Source of the DNA: Candidatus Nomurabacteria bacterium
Lineage (GTDB): Bacteria; Patescibacteriota; Minisyncoccia; Phycocordibacterales; UBA1006
NCBI GenBank assembly: GCA_029882015.1
Contig: JAOULM010000011.1
Span: forward strand, 1-20,607
Reading direction: 5' to 3'
DNA: 20,607 bases
This document shows positions 6,450 through 12,833 of this stretch, one piece after another. Position numbers and translations under genes: made by a program. How positions within the stretch are numbered: position 1 is the stretch's first letter; the number at the start of each line of letters is the position of its first letter. Under the pieces are notes generated by a model. The model saw only the letters and a program-made list of their open reading frames with translations, was not told the DNA's origin and ran no database searches.

Positions 6450-7034
6450 ATGTTAACTTATAATGAAATCAAAGAACGTAAATATATTATCTACGAGGGC
6501 GAACCCTACGAGGTTATGTCGGCCCACGTAGCGCGCACACAGCAACGCAAACCCCAGAATCAGGTCAAGATGCGCAACCTGATAAATGGACGCGGTGTGA
6601 ACGCTACATTTCGCACATCAGATAAAGTCGAAGAAGCGGACATCAGCAAAAAGAACATCAAATTCTTGTACCAGAAAAAAGACGAAATGTGGTTTGCGCA
6701 GCCCGATAATCCCAAAGACCGATTTCAAATCCCCGTCGAAACTGTCGGTGATCATAATCTGAAATTCCTTCGCGAAAATGAAATCGTCAAAGCTTTGATA
6801 TTCGAATACGATGACCAGGAGAGCATCATCGGTATCGAATTGCCTATGAAAATAGAATTCAAAGTCAAAGACTGTCCCCCAAATATCAAGGGCGACACCG
6901 CCACAGGCGGTAACAAGGTTGCCACACTGGAAAACGGAACACCATTGAACGTTCCCTTGTTTATCAATCCAGGTGACATCATCCGCGTGAACACGGTAAC
7001 GGGTGAATACGTAGAACGCGCAGAAAAATCGTAA
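6450..7034 (+). CDS. efp: Elongation factor P with non-canonical loop
   Basis: EF-P enters stalled ribosomes and helps form peptide bonds at polyproline. The product has 194 residues and three beta domains, close to the usual 185-190. The family is clear from EGEPYEV (16-22), VKMRNLINGRG (39-49), the middle-domain GDHNLKF segment and the C-terminal FINPGDIIRVNTVTGEYVER. The domain I loop, which in most bacteria reads PGKG with a modified Lys34, reads T-Q-Q-R at residues 30-33. There is no gap relative to the flanking GEPY and VKxRN anchors, so the position of Lys34 is Gln32; a Lys is found two residues later. I recall similar QQRKP loops in other Patescibacteria. How this form is modified or works is unknown. 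No modification enzyme gene is in the window. Confidence 0.92.
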   Translation: MLTYNEIKERKYIIYEGEPYEVMSAHVARTQQRKPQNQVKMRNLINGRGVNATFRTSDKVEEADISKKNIKFLYQKKDEMWFAQPDNPKDRFQIPVETVGDHNLKFLRENEIVKALIFEYDDQESIIGIELPMKIEFKVKDCPPNIKGDTATGGNKVATLENGTPLNVPLFINPGDIIRVNTVTGEYVERAEKS

Positions 7035-7040
7035 AAAGTC

Positions 7041-7073
7041 TTGTACACACATTGTGTGTACAACGTGTGTACA
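7041..7073. repeat. Long palindrome with an alternative partner arm after efp
   Basis: TTGTACACACA (7041-7051) and TGTGTGTACAA (7053-7063) are exact 11-base reverse complements around one base. A further GTGTGTACA (7065-7073) can also pair with TGTACACAC (7042-7050), so two exclusive hairpins are possible. No U-tract follows. The real terminator lies 21 bp further on. Confidence 0.55.
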
Positions 7074-7093
7074 GAACATGCAACCAAACAAAA

Positions 7094-7118
7094 AAACCAC
7101 CTCATACCGAGGTGGTTT
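7094..7118. terminator. Bidirectional intrinsic terminator between efp and the ABC exporter
   Basis: AAACCACCTC (7094-7103) and GAGGTGGTTT (7109-7118) pair perfectly over 10 bp around a 5-base loop. An A-run lies before the stem and T's after it, so it can end transcripts from both convergent sides. Confidence 0.9.
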
Positions 7119-7123
7119 TAGCA

Positions 7124-8956
7124 TTAGACCATAAGGCCTTGTGCATTAGCTAACTTCTGAAATGTTTTTGACACACAATATAATTCTTCAAAAGAATTTG
7201 CTATTGCTTCTATCTGATTCTCTCCTTCTTGTACTTCTTGGAGAGGTCTCAAGACGATAAATTTATCACATCTTTTCAGAGTGCTGAGTCGATGCGCAAT
7301 AATAATTGCGCTTCTCTCTCCTGTCAAAATCTTTTCGAGACCATACTGAAAAGACTGCTCAGTCTCTGAATCCAAAGAGCTGGTAGCTTCGTCAATAATC
7401 ATAAACCGGGGTTGGTGCATCACCGCTGCAGCAGCTGCCACACGTTGTTGCTCTCCCCCTGAAAGCTCAAGGCCATCATATCCCACAAATGTATCGAGTC
7501 CCGTATCCATGCGTCCACTGAAATTTACCTGAAGATTTTCCATTACTTCCTTAAGAAGTTTGGCTGTTTCAGGAGTTTCTCGATCTTGATAGGGAACCCC
7601 ATACAATAAATTCTCTCGAATGGTCCCGTCAAATATAACTGGTTTCTGAGGAATGTACCCTAGAGCACCACACCAAGAATCTCTTTTGATATCTTTGAGA
7701 TTTGTGCCATTTACGATAATGTCACCAGAATCTGGATTCATGGCTCGTAACAGTAATTTTACAAGTGTACTCTTGCCTGCACCGCTTGGTCCAATAAGAG
7801 CAACTTTCTCTCCTGTATTTATATCAAAAGAAATGTCACGAATAACGGTTTCTCCTGCATATCCATACGATATATTATCAAAAGAAATGTTAATGGGTTT
7901 TTTGGGTAAGTTTATCGCGTTTGGAGCATCAACAATATCAGGGGGTAATTCAATAGCGCAGCGCAAAGATTTAATCGATGGCATATTCCAGTTAACCTGA
8001 TGTTCAATATGTCCAATTTGCCATAAATTATCGATAATGTTCTGCGACCACATAAATATTGGCAACAATTCTCCGATAGCGATATCGCCTCTGGTGAACT
8101 GCCAAATACCAACAATCATAATAGCCACAATCGATAGTCGAGACAGTGTCCCTCGAAAGCTTGCTTGATTAATGAACCAGAGCCAAAAACTAAGATCTCG
8201 AGAAATAATCTCTTTGAACTTTTCTTTTGTGAGGCGTACCTCTGTTTTTGCCTGACCTGATATAATTACCCGGCTTGATTTCTCCCAACGTTCTACGCGA
8301 TGTCTGTTTATAGCTCGAAATTCCTCGTCTAATCCTTTTCCTACAATAGAAACATGATGATTCAGATATAGGGACCACGATACATAGACAACGAATATGA
8401 TACTCACAATACCTCCAATAAGAGGATTCATGATACATAAAAACAAGAATGAAAATAAAATCATGTTTAATACAGGCAATGCCTGAAACATAATCATTTC
8501 ATATACCGCTTGAACGCGAGCTCTTCCCTTTTCGATATTCGCTATTCCAAGATATTTTTTCTCTCGAACATGTTGCCCAAGAGATTTTTCAAACATCTTT
8601 TTGGAAATAACATCATCGATGCATCCCAAATTAAGACCTGCCTGTCGTTCTCTATTTCTTTCAAAGAAATACATTCCCGAACGAGACACAATCACAGCAA
8701 TTCCCATAATCGCGAACCAGAACCAAACGGTCTGAGACATGTATTTTTCTGCTTGAATAATCGGAATAATCCTTTCTCCAAGAATCCAAGGGACAATCAT
8801 AGATAGTGATCCACCCATAATAAGTCCCAAAATACCACGATATGCGAATTTCTTGCTACCGGGATCAATAAGAGTTTGCCACACCCAAACAAGAGTATTA
8901 ATGGATTCTTTCATAGAATTCGTATACTTTCTGAGTACTTTAGTCATGTTTTCCAT
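7124..8956 (-). CDS. ABC transporter, fused permease and ATPase (exporter type)
   Basis: The product has 610 residues. An N-terminal membrane domain of about 330 residues holds roughly six helices, including segments near 40-60, 78-95, 155-200 and 270-310. The ATPase domain follows: Walker A GPSGAGKST (389-397), Q-loop region YIPQKPVIFDG, signature LSGGEQQR (498-505), Walker B FMIIDEATSSLD and H-loop IIIAHRLSTLK. This is the half-transporter layout that forms dimers to export lipids, peptides or drugs. The substrate cannot be told from the sequence. The ATG at 8956 is used; ATG at 8947 is an alternative. The gene is preceded by an unusual leader (29-codon ORF and a palindrome) and converges on efp at a shared terminator. 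Confidence 0.92.
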   Translation of the reverse strand: MENMTKVLRKYTNSMKESINTLVWVWQTLIDPGSKKFAYRGILGLIMGGSLSMIVPWILGERIIPIIQAEKYMSQTVWFWFAIMGIAVIVSRSGMYFFERNRERQAGLNLGCIDDVISKKMFEKSLGQHVREKKYLGIANIEKGRARVQAVYEMIMFQALPVLNMILFSFLFLCIMNPLIGGIVSIIFVVYVSWSLYLNHHVSIVGKGLDEEFRAINRHRVERWEKSSRVIISGQAKTEVRLTKEKFKEIISRDLSFWLWFINQASFRGTLSRLSIVAIMIVGIWQFTRGDIAIGELLPIFMWSQNIIDNLWQIGHIEHQVNWNMPSIKSLRCAIELPPDIVDAPNAINLPKKPINISFDNISYGYAGETVIRDISFDINTGEKVALIGPSGAGKSTLVKLLLRAMNPDSGDIIVNGTNLKDIKRDSWCGALGYIPQKPVIFDGTIRENLLYGVPYQDRETPETAKLLKEVMENLQVNFSGRMDTGLDTFVGYDGLELSGGEQQRVAAAAAVMHQPRFMIIDEATSSLDSETEQSFQYGLEKILTGERSAIIIAHRLSTLKRCDKFIVLRPLQEVQEGENQIEAIANSFEELYCVSKTFQKLANAQGLMV

Positions 8957-9000
8957 AGTTTCTTTGATTTATTTAATTTTAATGAACAAAAATAATATGC

Positions 9001-9017
9001 CTTGTATTATGTACAAG
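9001..9017. repeat. CTTGTA-N5-TACAAG palindrome in the ABC exporter leader
   Basis: The minus strand reads CTTGTACATAATACAAG. It lies between the small ORF and the exporter start. The same halves recur at 9203-9226 with seven extra bases inserted. It could be an operator, or an RNA hairpin in the leader. Confidence 0.55.
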
Positions 9018-9053
9018 ACATTAAAAAATATTTAATTTTCTTCCCCCAGGAGA

Positions 9054-9143
9054 TTAAATACTCGAAATATCTTGCATGTCAAAAGCGCCTAGCACAATAT
9101 ATGCAGGTGAATGAGTCATACAGTTGTAATTTCGAGTTTTCAT
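9054..9143 (-). CDS. Predicted leaderless 29-residue protein upstream of the ABC exporter
   Basis: An ATG at 9143 lies only 7 bp after the -10 hexamer of a strong promoter, so the mRNA would start at or next to the start codon. The peptide begins MKTRNYNCMTHSPAYIVLG and ends DISSI at a TAA (9056-9054). It has one Cys, one His and a mildly hydrophobic centre, with no membrane segment. It has no recognised family. The frame continues upstream to 9251, but that part lies upstream of the promoter and enters the neighbouring terminator, so it is not expected to be translated. A leader peptide that senses translation, or a small functional protein, are both possible. A chance ORF cannot be excluded at this length. 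Confidence 0.4.
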   Translation of the reverse strand: MKTRNYNCMTHSPAYIVLGAFDMQDISSI

Positions 9144-9150
9144 AAAATGA

Positions 9151-9179
9151 ATATTAGCATTAAACGATAGCTTTGTCAA
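9151..9179 (-). promoter_or_regulatory. Strong promoter for the small ORF and ABC exporter
   Basis: On the minus strand TTGACA (9179-9174) is followed after exactly 17 bp by TAATAT (9156-9151). The predicted start is near 9144. Palindromes of the CTTGTAC type lie on either side, at 9203-9226 upstream and 9001-9017 downstream. Confidence 0.75.
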
Positions 9180-9202
9180 GCTATTATTTTTTGCATATTT
9201 AC

Positions 9203-9226
9203 CTTGTATTATAGATAACGTACAAG
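9203..9226. repeat. Split CTTGTATTAT-N7-GTACAAG palindrome upstream of the exporter promoter
   Basis: It has the same first ten and last seven bases as the element at 9001-9017, separated by AGATAAC (9213-9219). It ends 24 bp upstream of the -35. Two matching sites flanking a promoter suggest binding of one regulator at both. Confidence 0.55.
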
Positions 9227-9241
9227 CTTCCCTTTTATTAC

Positions 9242-9270
9242 AAAAAACCACCCTAGATGGGTGGTTTTTT
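9242..9270 (-). terminator. Intrinsic terminator of the GerMN gene
   Basis: AAAAAACCACCC (9242-9253) and GGGTGGTTTTTT (9259-9270) pair perfectly over 12 bp around TAGAT. It lies 12 bp beyond the stop of the gene to its right and separates it from the ABC exporter unit. Confidence 0.9.
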
Positions 9271-9282
9271 AGTATGAAGTTT

Positions 9283-10461
9283 TTAAATCAGCGCCTGCAG
9301 TGTGTTCTGAGCTGGAGATCCATTTATTTCTACAATCTCTATATGTTGAATTGTTGGGAATTGTATTAGTGTATTTCTAATTTGTGATTGAACCATGGCA
9401 TACCCACATGTTCCACCTGGTCCGAAACCACTTGGAGCACTAAAGCTCACAAAAGCTGTTCCATTGGACACACTCAAAGAATCGATAGTAAAGTCTGAAT
9501 AGACTGATGTGATATACCCTGCTGTTCTCTCGGCTGGTGTTGGGCCGGCAATCAATTGTTCCAAGGCAGCGCGAGCAACACCTGTTGTCTGCGGAATTGT
9601 TCGGGTGGTTGGATAGGTTGTCTGACAATTCAGAACTCCTGGGTCTGTTATATTGTTTCCAAAATATAGCTGAATATCCATAGTTTGGCTTGACTGACGT
9701 TGTGAACCTGGGTTAGTTGCTGAAGTATTTGTAAACACCAATGTGTCCAAAATACTGTGAGTAAGAGCGCGCTGTTGAGAGCGTGTTAAAAAGTCTTGAA
9801 CACTTGACCAAGCAGGAAGAGATCCTTCGTCAATGTATCTCTGAGTGACTAACAAAGTTTTGTTGCCTCCAAAATCAATAAGATATTGTTCTACCCCTTC
9901 TCCTTCTACTCCAAAATCAAAAGATATTGCAGCATATTGATTTGATCCTGAATTAAAGTTTATCGATTGAGTTGGTACACTGATAGAATTAGCAATCTGA
10001 GTAATAGGAGTGTCTAAAATATGCCACATGATTGATGGGTTGCGCGTCTGTGGATCACACGGGCGCTCACTAGGGTCAGCAGCGGTACAGTATATTTCAT
10101 CTATGTAACGAGTTATGGTTATCAAATGCTGAGCATTCGGTTGAACTGACCCGCCTGTTGGCATAAATGGGTTTGACCAATTATATTCATCAACCATATT
10201 ATCTGGATACGTAAAACTAATTCCGTTATCCGAATAGTTTGTTTGCCCTGCGGGTGGTTGCTGGCTATTAACCTGTCCATTATTTGGTTGCTCTTGAGGG
10301 TCTGTTATTCCATTCAATGGGTCAAATGGTGTTTCGTCTAGGATTGGCTGTTTGTTTTGGTTTTTCTGGCTTACACCAACTCCAACACCAATACCCACCC
10401 CAGCGATAACGACTACGGCGATAATAAGAGCTATGATTGCTGATCCTTTATTTTTATTCAT
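9283..10461 (-). CDS. Membrane-anchored GerMN-domain protein
   Basis: The product has 392 residues. A short Lys-rich N-terminus precedes a single hydrophobic segment (about 8-30, GSAIIALIIAVVVIAGVGIG), then a Gln/Asn/Pro-rich linker. A middle region (about 75-245; starts YSDNGISFTYPDNM) resembles the substrate-free 'PsbP/lipoprotein-like' folds common in these genomes, but I cannot name it. The C-terminal part (about 270-385; MDIQLYFGN, TTGVARAALEQLIAGPTPAE, VSNGTAFVSFS) matches the GerMN domain, first seen in spore germination protein GerM and widespread in non-sporulating bacteria. It is extracytoplasmic, and four cysteines in the mature part could form disulfides. It stands alone between two terminators. 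The function is unknown. Confidence 0.8.
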   Translation of the reverse strand: MNKNKGSAIIALIIAVVVIAGVGIGVGVGVSQKNQNKQPILDETPFDPLNGITDPQEQPNNGQVNSQQPPAGQTNYSDNGISFTYPDNMVDEYNWSNPFMPTGGSVQPNAQHLITITRYIDEIYCTAADPSERPCDPQTRNPSIMWHILDTPITQIANSISVPTQSINFNSGSNQYAAISFDFGVEGEGVEQYLIDFGGNKTLLVTQRYIDEGSLPAWSSVQDFLTRSQQRALTHSILDTLVFTNTSATNPGSQRQSSQTMDIQLYFGNNITDPGVLNCQTTYPTTRTIPQTTGVARAALEQLIAGPTPAERTAGYITSVYSDFTIDSLSVSNGTAFVSFSAPSGFGPGGTCGYAMVQSQIRNTLIQFPTIQHIEIVEINGSPAQNTLQALI

Positions 10462-10490
10462 ATATAAACTATGACGTTTGATTAACGGTT

Positions 10491-10499
10491 ATATTACCA
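10491..10499 (-). promoter_or_regulatory. Candidate extended -10 promoter of the GerMN gene
   Basis: The minus strand reads TGG-TAATAT (10499-10491), just beyond the rpsR terminator. Transcription would start near 10484, about 23 nt before the ATG. No -35 is visible. Confidence 0.4.
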
Positions 10500-10501
10500 G
10501 T

Positions 10502-10541
10502 ATAACAAAAAAAATCCCCTTTCAGGGATTTTTTTTGTTAT
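10502..10541 (-). terminator. Intrinsic terminator of the rpsF-ssb-rpsR operon
   Basis: A perfect 17-bp stem: 10502-10518 pairs with 10525-10541 around a 6-base loop, and each arm includes a run of eight A or T. It begins 3 bp after the rpsR stop. The symmetric A and T tracts allow termination in either direction. Confidence 0.9.
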
Positions 10542-10543
10542 CG

Positions 10544-10747
10544 TTACGCTTCGATATATGGGAGCAATCCCATGAATCGTGCGTGTTTGATGGCGACTGA
10601 AAGCTTGCGTTGATTTTTTGAACACACTCCACTACGCTTGCGTGGCATTATTTTACCAGCAGATGTAATGAATCGTCGCAATATATCAAGATCTTTGTAG
10701 TCAACATGTTTGATACCATTTTGCTTGAAAAAACATTGTTTTGTCAT
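10544..10747 (-). CDS. rpsR: 30S ribosomal protein S18
   Basis: The product is 67 residues, a usual S18 length. It shows the family core: DYKDLDILRRFITSAGKIMPRKRSG, then CSKNQRKLSVAIKHARFMGLLPY. S18 binds S6 in the small subunit platform. It is the last gene of the conserved S6-SSB-S18 order. A 96-nt gap holding a palindromic repeat separates it from ssb. Confidence 0.96.
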   Translation of the reverse strand: MTKQCFFKQNGIKHVDYKDLDILRRFITSAGKIMPRKRSGVCSKNQRKLSVAIKHARFMGLLPYIEA

Positions 10748-10760
10748 AATTAAGGTTGAA

Positions 10761-10820
10761 TGTCATTCCCGCATAAGCGGGAATCTTGATGTTAGATTCT
10801 GAAATAAATTCAGAACGACA
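10761..10820. repeat. REP/MITE-like palindromic element between ssb and rpsR
   Basis: Two hairpins, ATTCCCGC/GCGGGAAT (10765-10772 with 10777-10784) and TTCTGAA/TTCAGAA (10797-10803 with 10809-10815), are bounded by near-complementary ends TGTCATTC and GAACGACA. The first hairpin shares its sequence with 11913-11941. Elements of this GTCATTCCCGC type are widespread intergenic repeats in bacteria. Confidence 0.7.
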
Positions 10821-10843
10821 AATCTAAGGTGAATAATTTAAAT

Positions 10844-11299
10844 CTAAAAAGGAATATCTTCTGGGTTTTCATCTGCGTCTGGATAATCTACCATCTCTGG
10901 AGCGCTAGCAACAGGCTGAGCATTGTTTCCAGATGGAGACGATGCTGGTGCTCCTCCGGCGTCTCCACCACGTGGTGGAGCTCCAAACTGTACACGATCG
11001 GCAACAACTTCGGTTCGGTAATTTTTCTTTCCGTCTTGTCCATCCCAGCTACGTGTTTGTATACGCCCCTCGACTAACACACCGCTTCCCTTTTTTAGGT
11101 ATTGTGCGCTAGTTTCTGCCTGACGTCCAAACACCACAATATTATGATAATCTGTTGCCTCTTGTTTTTGTTTGTTTGCATCAAACCAAACACGGTTAGT
11201 TGCCACAGAAAAAGTGGTAACCTTTGATCCTGATGGTAATGATTTCAGTTCTGGGTCACGTGTTAGGTTTCCCGCAATAAGTGCTTTGTTCAGATACAT
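10844..11299 (-). CDS. ssb: Single-stranded DNA-binding protein
   Basis: The product has 151 residues. The N-terminal OB fold is clear: MYLNKALIAGNLTRDPELK, TTFSVATNR, DYHNIVVFGRQAE, KGSGVLVEGRIQTRSWDGQDG. A Gly/Pro/Ala/Ser-rich linker follows (about 108-132), and the protein ends EDIPF, the conserved acidic tip by which SSB recruits repair and replication partners such as RecO. It lies between rpsF and rpsR, as in many bacteria. No Shine-Dalgarno sequence is seen before the ATG at 11299. Confidence 0.96.
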   Translation of the reverse strand: MYLNKALIAGNLTRDPELKSLPSGSKVTTFSVATNRVWFDANKQKQEATDYHNIVVFGRQAETSAQYLKKGSGVLVEGRIQTRSWDGQDGKKNYRTEVVADRVQFGAPPRGGDAGGAPASSPSGNNAQPVASAPEMVDYPDADENPEDIPF

Positions 11300-11337
11300 A
11301 TTAGAAAAAGGTGCTTAAGTTAATAACTGTATATATT

Positions 11338-11886
11338 TTACTCTTCACCAACCAGCTCGTCAATTTTTTCATCGACTTTATTTTCGTCGATTTGAGCCGG
11401 TTCATCTTTCTTTTTTTCTGTTTCTTCCGCAACACGTTTTGGGTCGTGTAGCTCAGAAACCATATCTGCGGCATCATCACGTTTTGATACCTCTTTTTTA
11501 CGCCCAAGATATTTCTTTGGTGCGCGAGTATTTTCACGTACAGTGATTATTAACAAATGACGTAAAATGTTTGAATTTTCATCCAACCATTTTTTCAATT
11601 CGGTCATCATCTCTGGAGAAAGATCAAATTTGATCCATCCAAAATATGCTTGTGAAAAACGAATACGCTTGTTGTCGATAATCTTGATCATGTCATACGC
11701 AAGATCAATCAACAACGGCTCTTCGCCATCAATTTCGATTCCTTTTAATTCGGTAATCTTGTCCTTTATTTTTTTGACCTCGGCCAGTACATCGGCTTCG
11801 GGCACAGTCGGAAGAAGATTATATCCCAGCTCGTAAACACGAGGCATCGAGATGTCTTCTACAATAGCTTCACTATTGTTTGCCAT
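11338..11886 (-). CDS. rpsF: 30S ribosomal protein S6, C-terminally extended
   Basis: The product has 182 residues from the ATG at 11886; a TTG at 11910 in the same frame is less likely. The S6 ferredoxin-like fold spans about residues 12-115: MPRVYELGYNLLPTV, helix VLAEVKKIKDKITELKG, then IRFSQAYFGWIKFDL, MMTELKKWLDEN and RHLLIITVREN. The remaining 65 or so residues are a charged Lys/Glu/Asp tail absent from the 95-130-residue classical S6. The order rpsF-ssb-rpsR supports the call. Confidence 0.88.
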   Translation of the reverse strand: MANNSEAIVEDISMPRVYELGYNLLPTVPEADVLAEVKKIKDKITELKGIEIDGEEPLLIDLAYDMIKIIDNKRIRFSQAYFGWIKFDLSPEMMTELKKWLDENSNILRHLLIITVRENTRAPKKYLGRKKEVSKRDDAADMVSELHDPKRVAEETEKKKDEPAQIDENKVDEKIDELVGEE

Positions 11887-11912
11887 ATAAATATTCTCAC
11901 TCCCCTCCAAGC

Positions 11913-11941
11913 GTCATTCCCGTGTAGGCGGGAATCTTGAT
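11913..11941. repeat. Second copy of the REP-like hairpin, upstream of rpsF
   Basis: ATTCCCG/CGGGAAT arms (11916-11922 with 11929-11935) and the flanking GTCATTCCCG and GGGAATCTTGAT match the element at 10762-10790 at all but four positions. It lies in the leader of the rpsF operon. Confidence 0.65.
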
Positions 11942-12006
11942 TCACTGCAGAAGTTTGCGAGGTTTATCTTGTAATATATACCAGGCCGAGACCTAGTAGT
12001 GGATGT

Positions 12007-12035
12007 AATCTACCAGAAAAAGACTACGGAGTCAA
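12007..12035 (-). promoter_or_regulatory. Promoter candidate of the rpsF-ssb-rpsR operon
   Basis: On the minus strand TTGACT (12035-12030) is followed after 17 bp by TAGATT (12012-12007). It lies just past the tatD stop and would give a leader of about 115 nt that includes the REP-like hairpin. An extended -10, TGG-TATATA, about 25 bp downstream is an alternative. Confidence 0.5.
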
Positions 12036-12036
12036 T

Positions 12037-12831
12037 TTAAACTTTATACAGTTCTTTTGCGTTATCCATCAGTTGTTTTTTGGTGGTTTCCAGGTCCTGA
12101 TCGCGTATTTCTGCGATTTTTTCTACAACTGATATAACCTGCCAGGGTTCGGCGCGTTTACCGCGATATGGCACCGGGGCTACAAATGGGCTGTCTGTTT
12201 CGGATAAAATTTTGTCACCTGGCACCATTTTTATCACATCATTATAATCATATGTAAACGTAATTACCCCAGTGAATGATATATAAAATCCCAAATCTAT
12301 GAATTGCTGAGCAATATCTGCTGTTCCCACAAAAAAATGAGCCTGCCCGCGCAGCATATCGCCATGTTGTTTTTTGTATTCAGACAAGATTTTCAAAACA
12401 TCTATGTACGCATCCATGCTTCCCTGTGATGGACGAACATGTAGCATTACAGGTAAATCATTCTCAGTCGCTAAATCCAGCTGCGATCGGAATACTGTTT
12501 CTTGTTTTTCATACATTTCTGGAGGGCAACGAAAATAATCCAAACCACATTCACCAATTCCGACGACTTTTGGATTATTCAGTAATTTTTCAAGTGAGTG
12601 AGGTTCAATCTCACCTACTTTGCCAACCTCAGTTGGATGAATTCCCACAATTGCATATAAATTATCATGTTTATCAGCCAGCTCTACCGCCAATTTTGAA
12701 TCATCCAGATTTGTTCCAATAGTAATCGTTACTACAGATTTTTCGGCACACAACTGCGCAATATCATCCCGATCATTATCAAAATGATTCAGGTTCAAAT
12801 GTGAATGTGTATCAATGTATTCGTATTTCAT
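12037..12831 (-). CDS. tatD: TatD-family metal-dependent hydrolase / DNase
   Basis: The product has 264 residues, normal for TatD. TatD enzymes are two-metal TIM-barrel phosphoesterases, mostly 3'-5' exonucleases acting on damaged DNA. Metal ligands are visible: HSH (His9 and His11), Glu94 in VGIGECGLDY, His131 in PVMLHVR, His165 in QAHFFVG, and Asp213 in SETDSPF. VGIHPTEVG (62-70) is also typical. The usual HCFSG reads HFFVG here, keeping the His. The ATG lies 2 nt after the metG stop, so the two are translationally close, an order seen in many bacteria. Confidence 0.93.
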   Translation of the reverse strand: MKYEYIDTHSHLNLNHFDNDRDDIAQLCAEKSVVTITIGTNLDDSKLAVELADKHDNLYAIVGIHPTEVGKVGEIEPHSLEKLLNNPKVVGIGECGLDYFRCPPEMYEKQETVFRSQLDLATENDLPVMLHVRPSQGSMDAYIDVLKILSEYKKQHGDMLRGQAHFFVGTADIAQQFIDLGFYISFTGVITFTYDYNDVIKMVPGDKILSETDSPFVAPVPYRGKRAEPWQVISVVEKIAEIRDQDLETTKKQLMDNAKELYKV

Positions 12832-12833
12832 AA

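Noticed and set aside
7041..7063. Intrinsic terminator of efp
   Set aside because: The hairpin has no following T-run. A proper terminator lies at 7094-7118.
6618..7124. 168-codon ORF antisense to efp
   Set aside because: It lies fully opposite the conserved EF-P gene, runs through the terminator, and its product is Phe/Val/Asp-rich with no family. It is a shadow of EF-P codon use.
9144..9251. N-terminal extension of the small ORF to 65 codons
   Set aside because: It begins inside the GerMN terminator and lies upstream of the promoter at 9151-9179, so it would not be transcribed from it.
10829..11077. 82-codon plus-strand ORF over ssb
   Set aside because: It is antisense to the OB-fold gene ssb, with no promoter or family match.
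11942..12036. tRNA gene in the rpsF leader
   Set aside because: Some short GC pairs are present, but there is no T-arm GGTTCGA-type sequence or cloverleaf.
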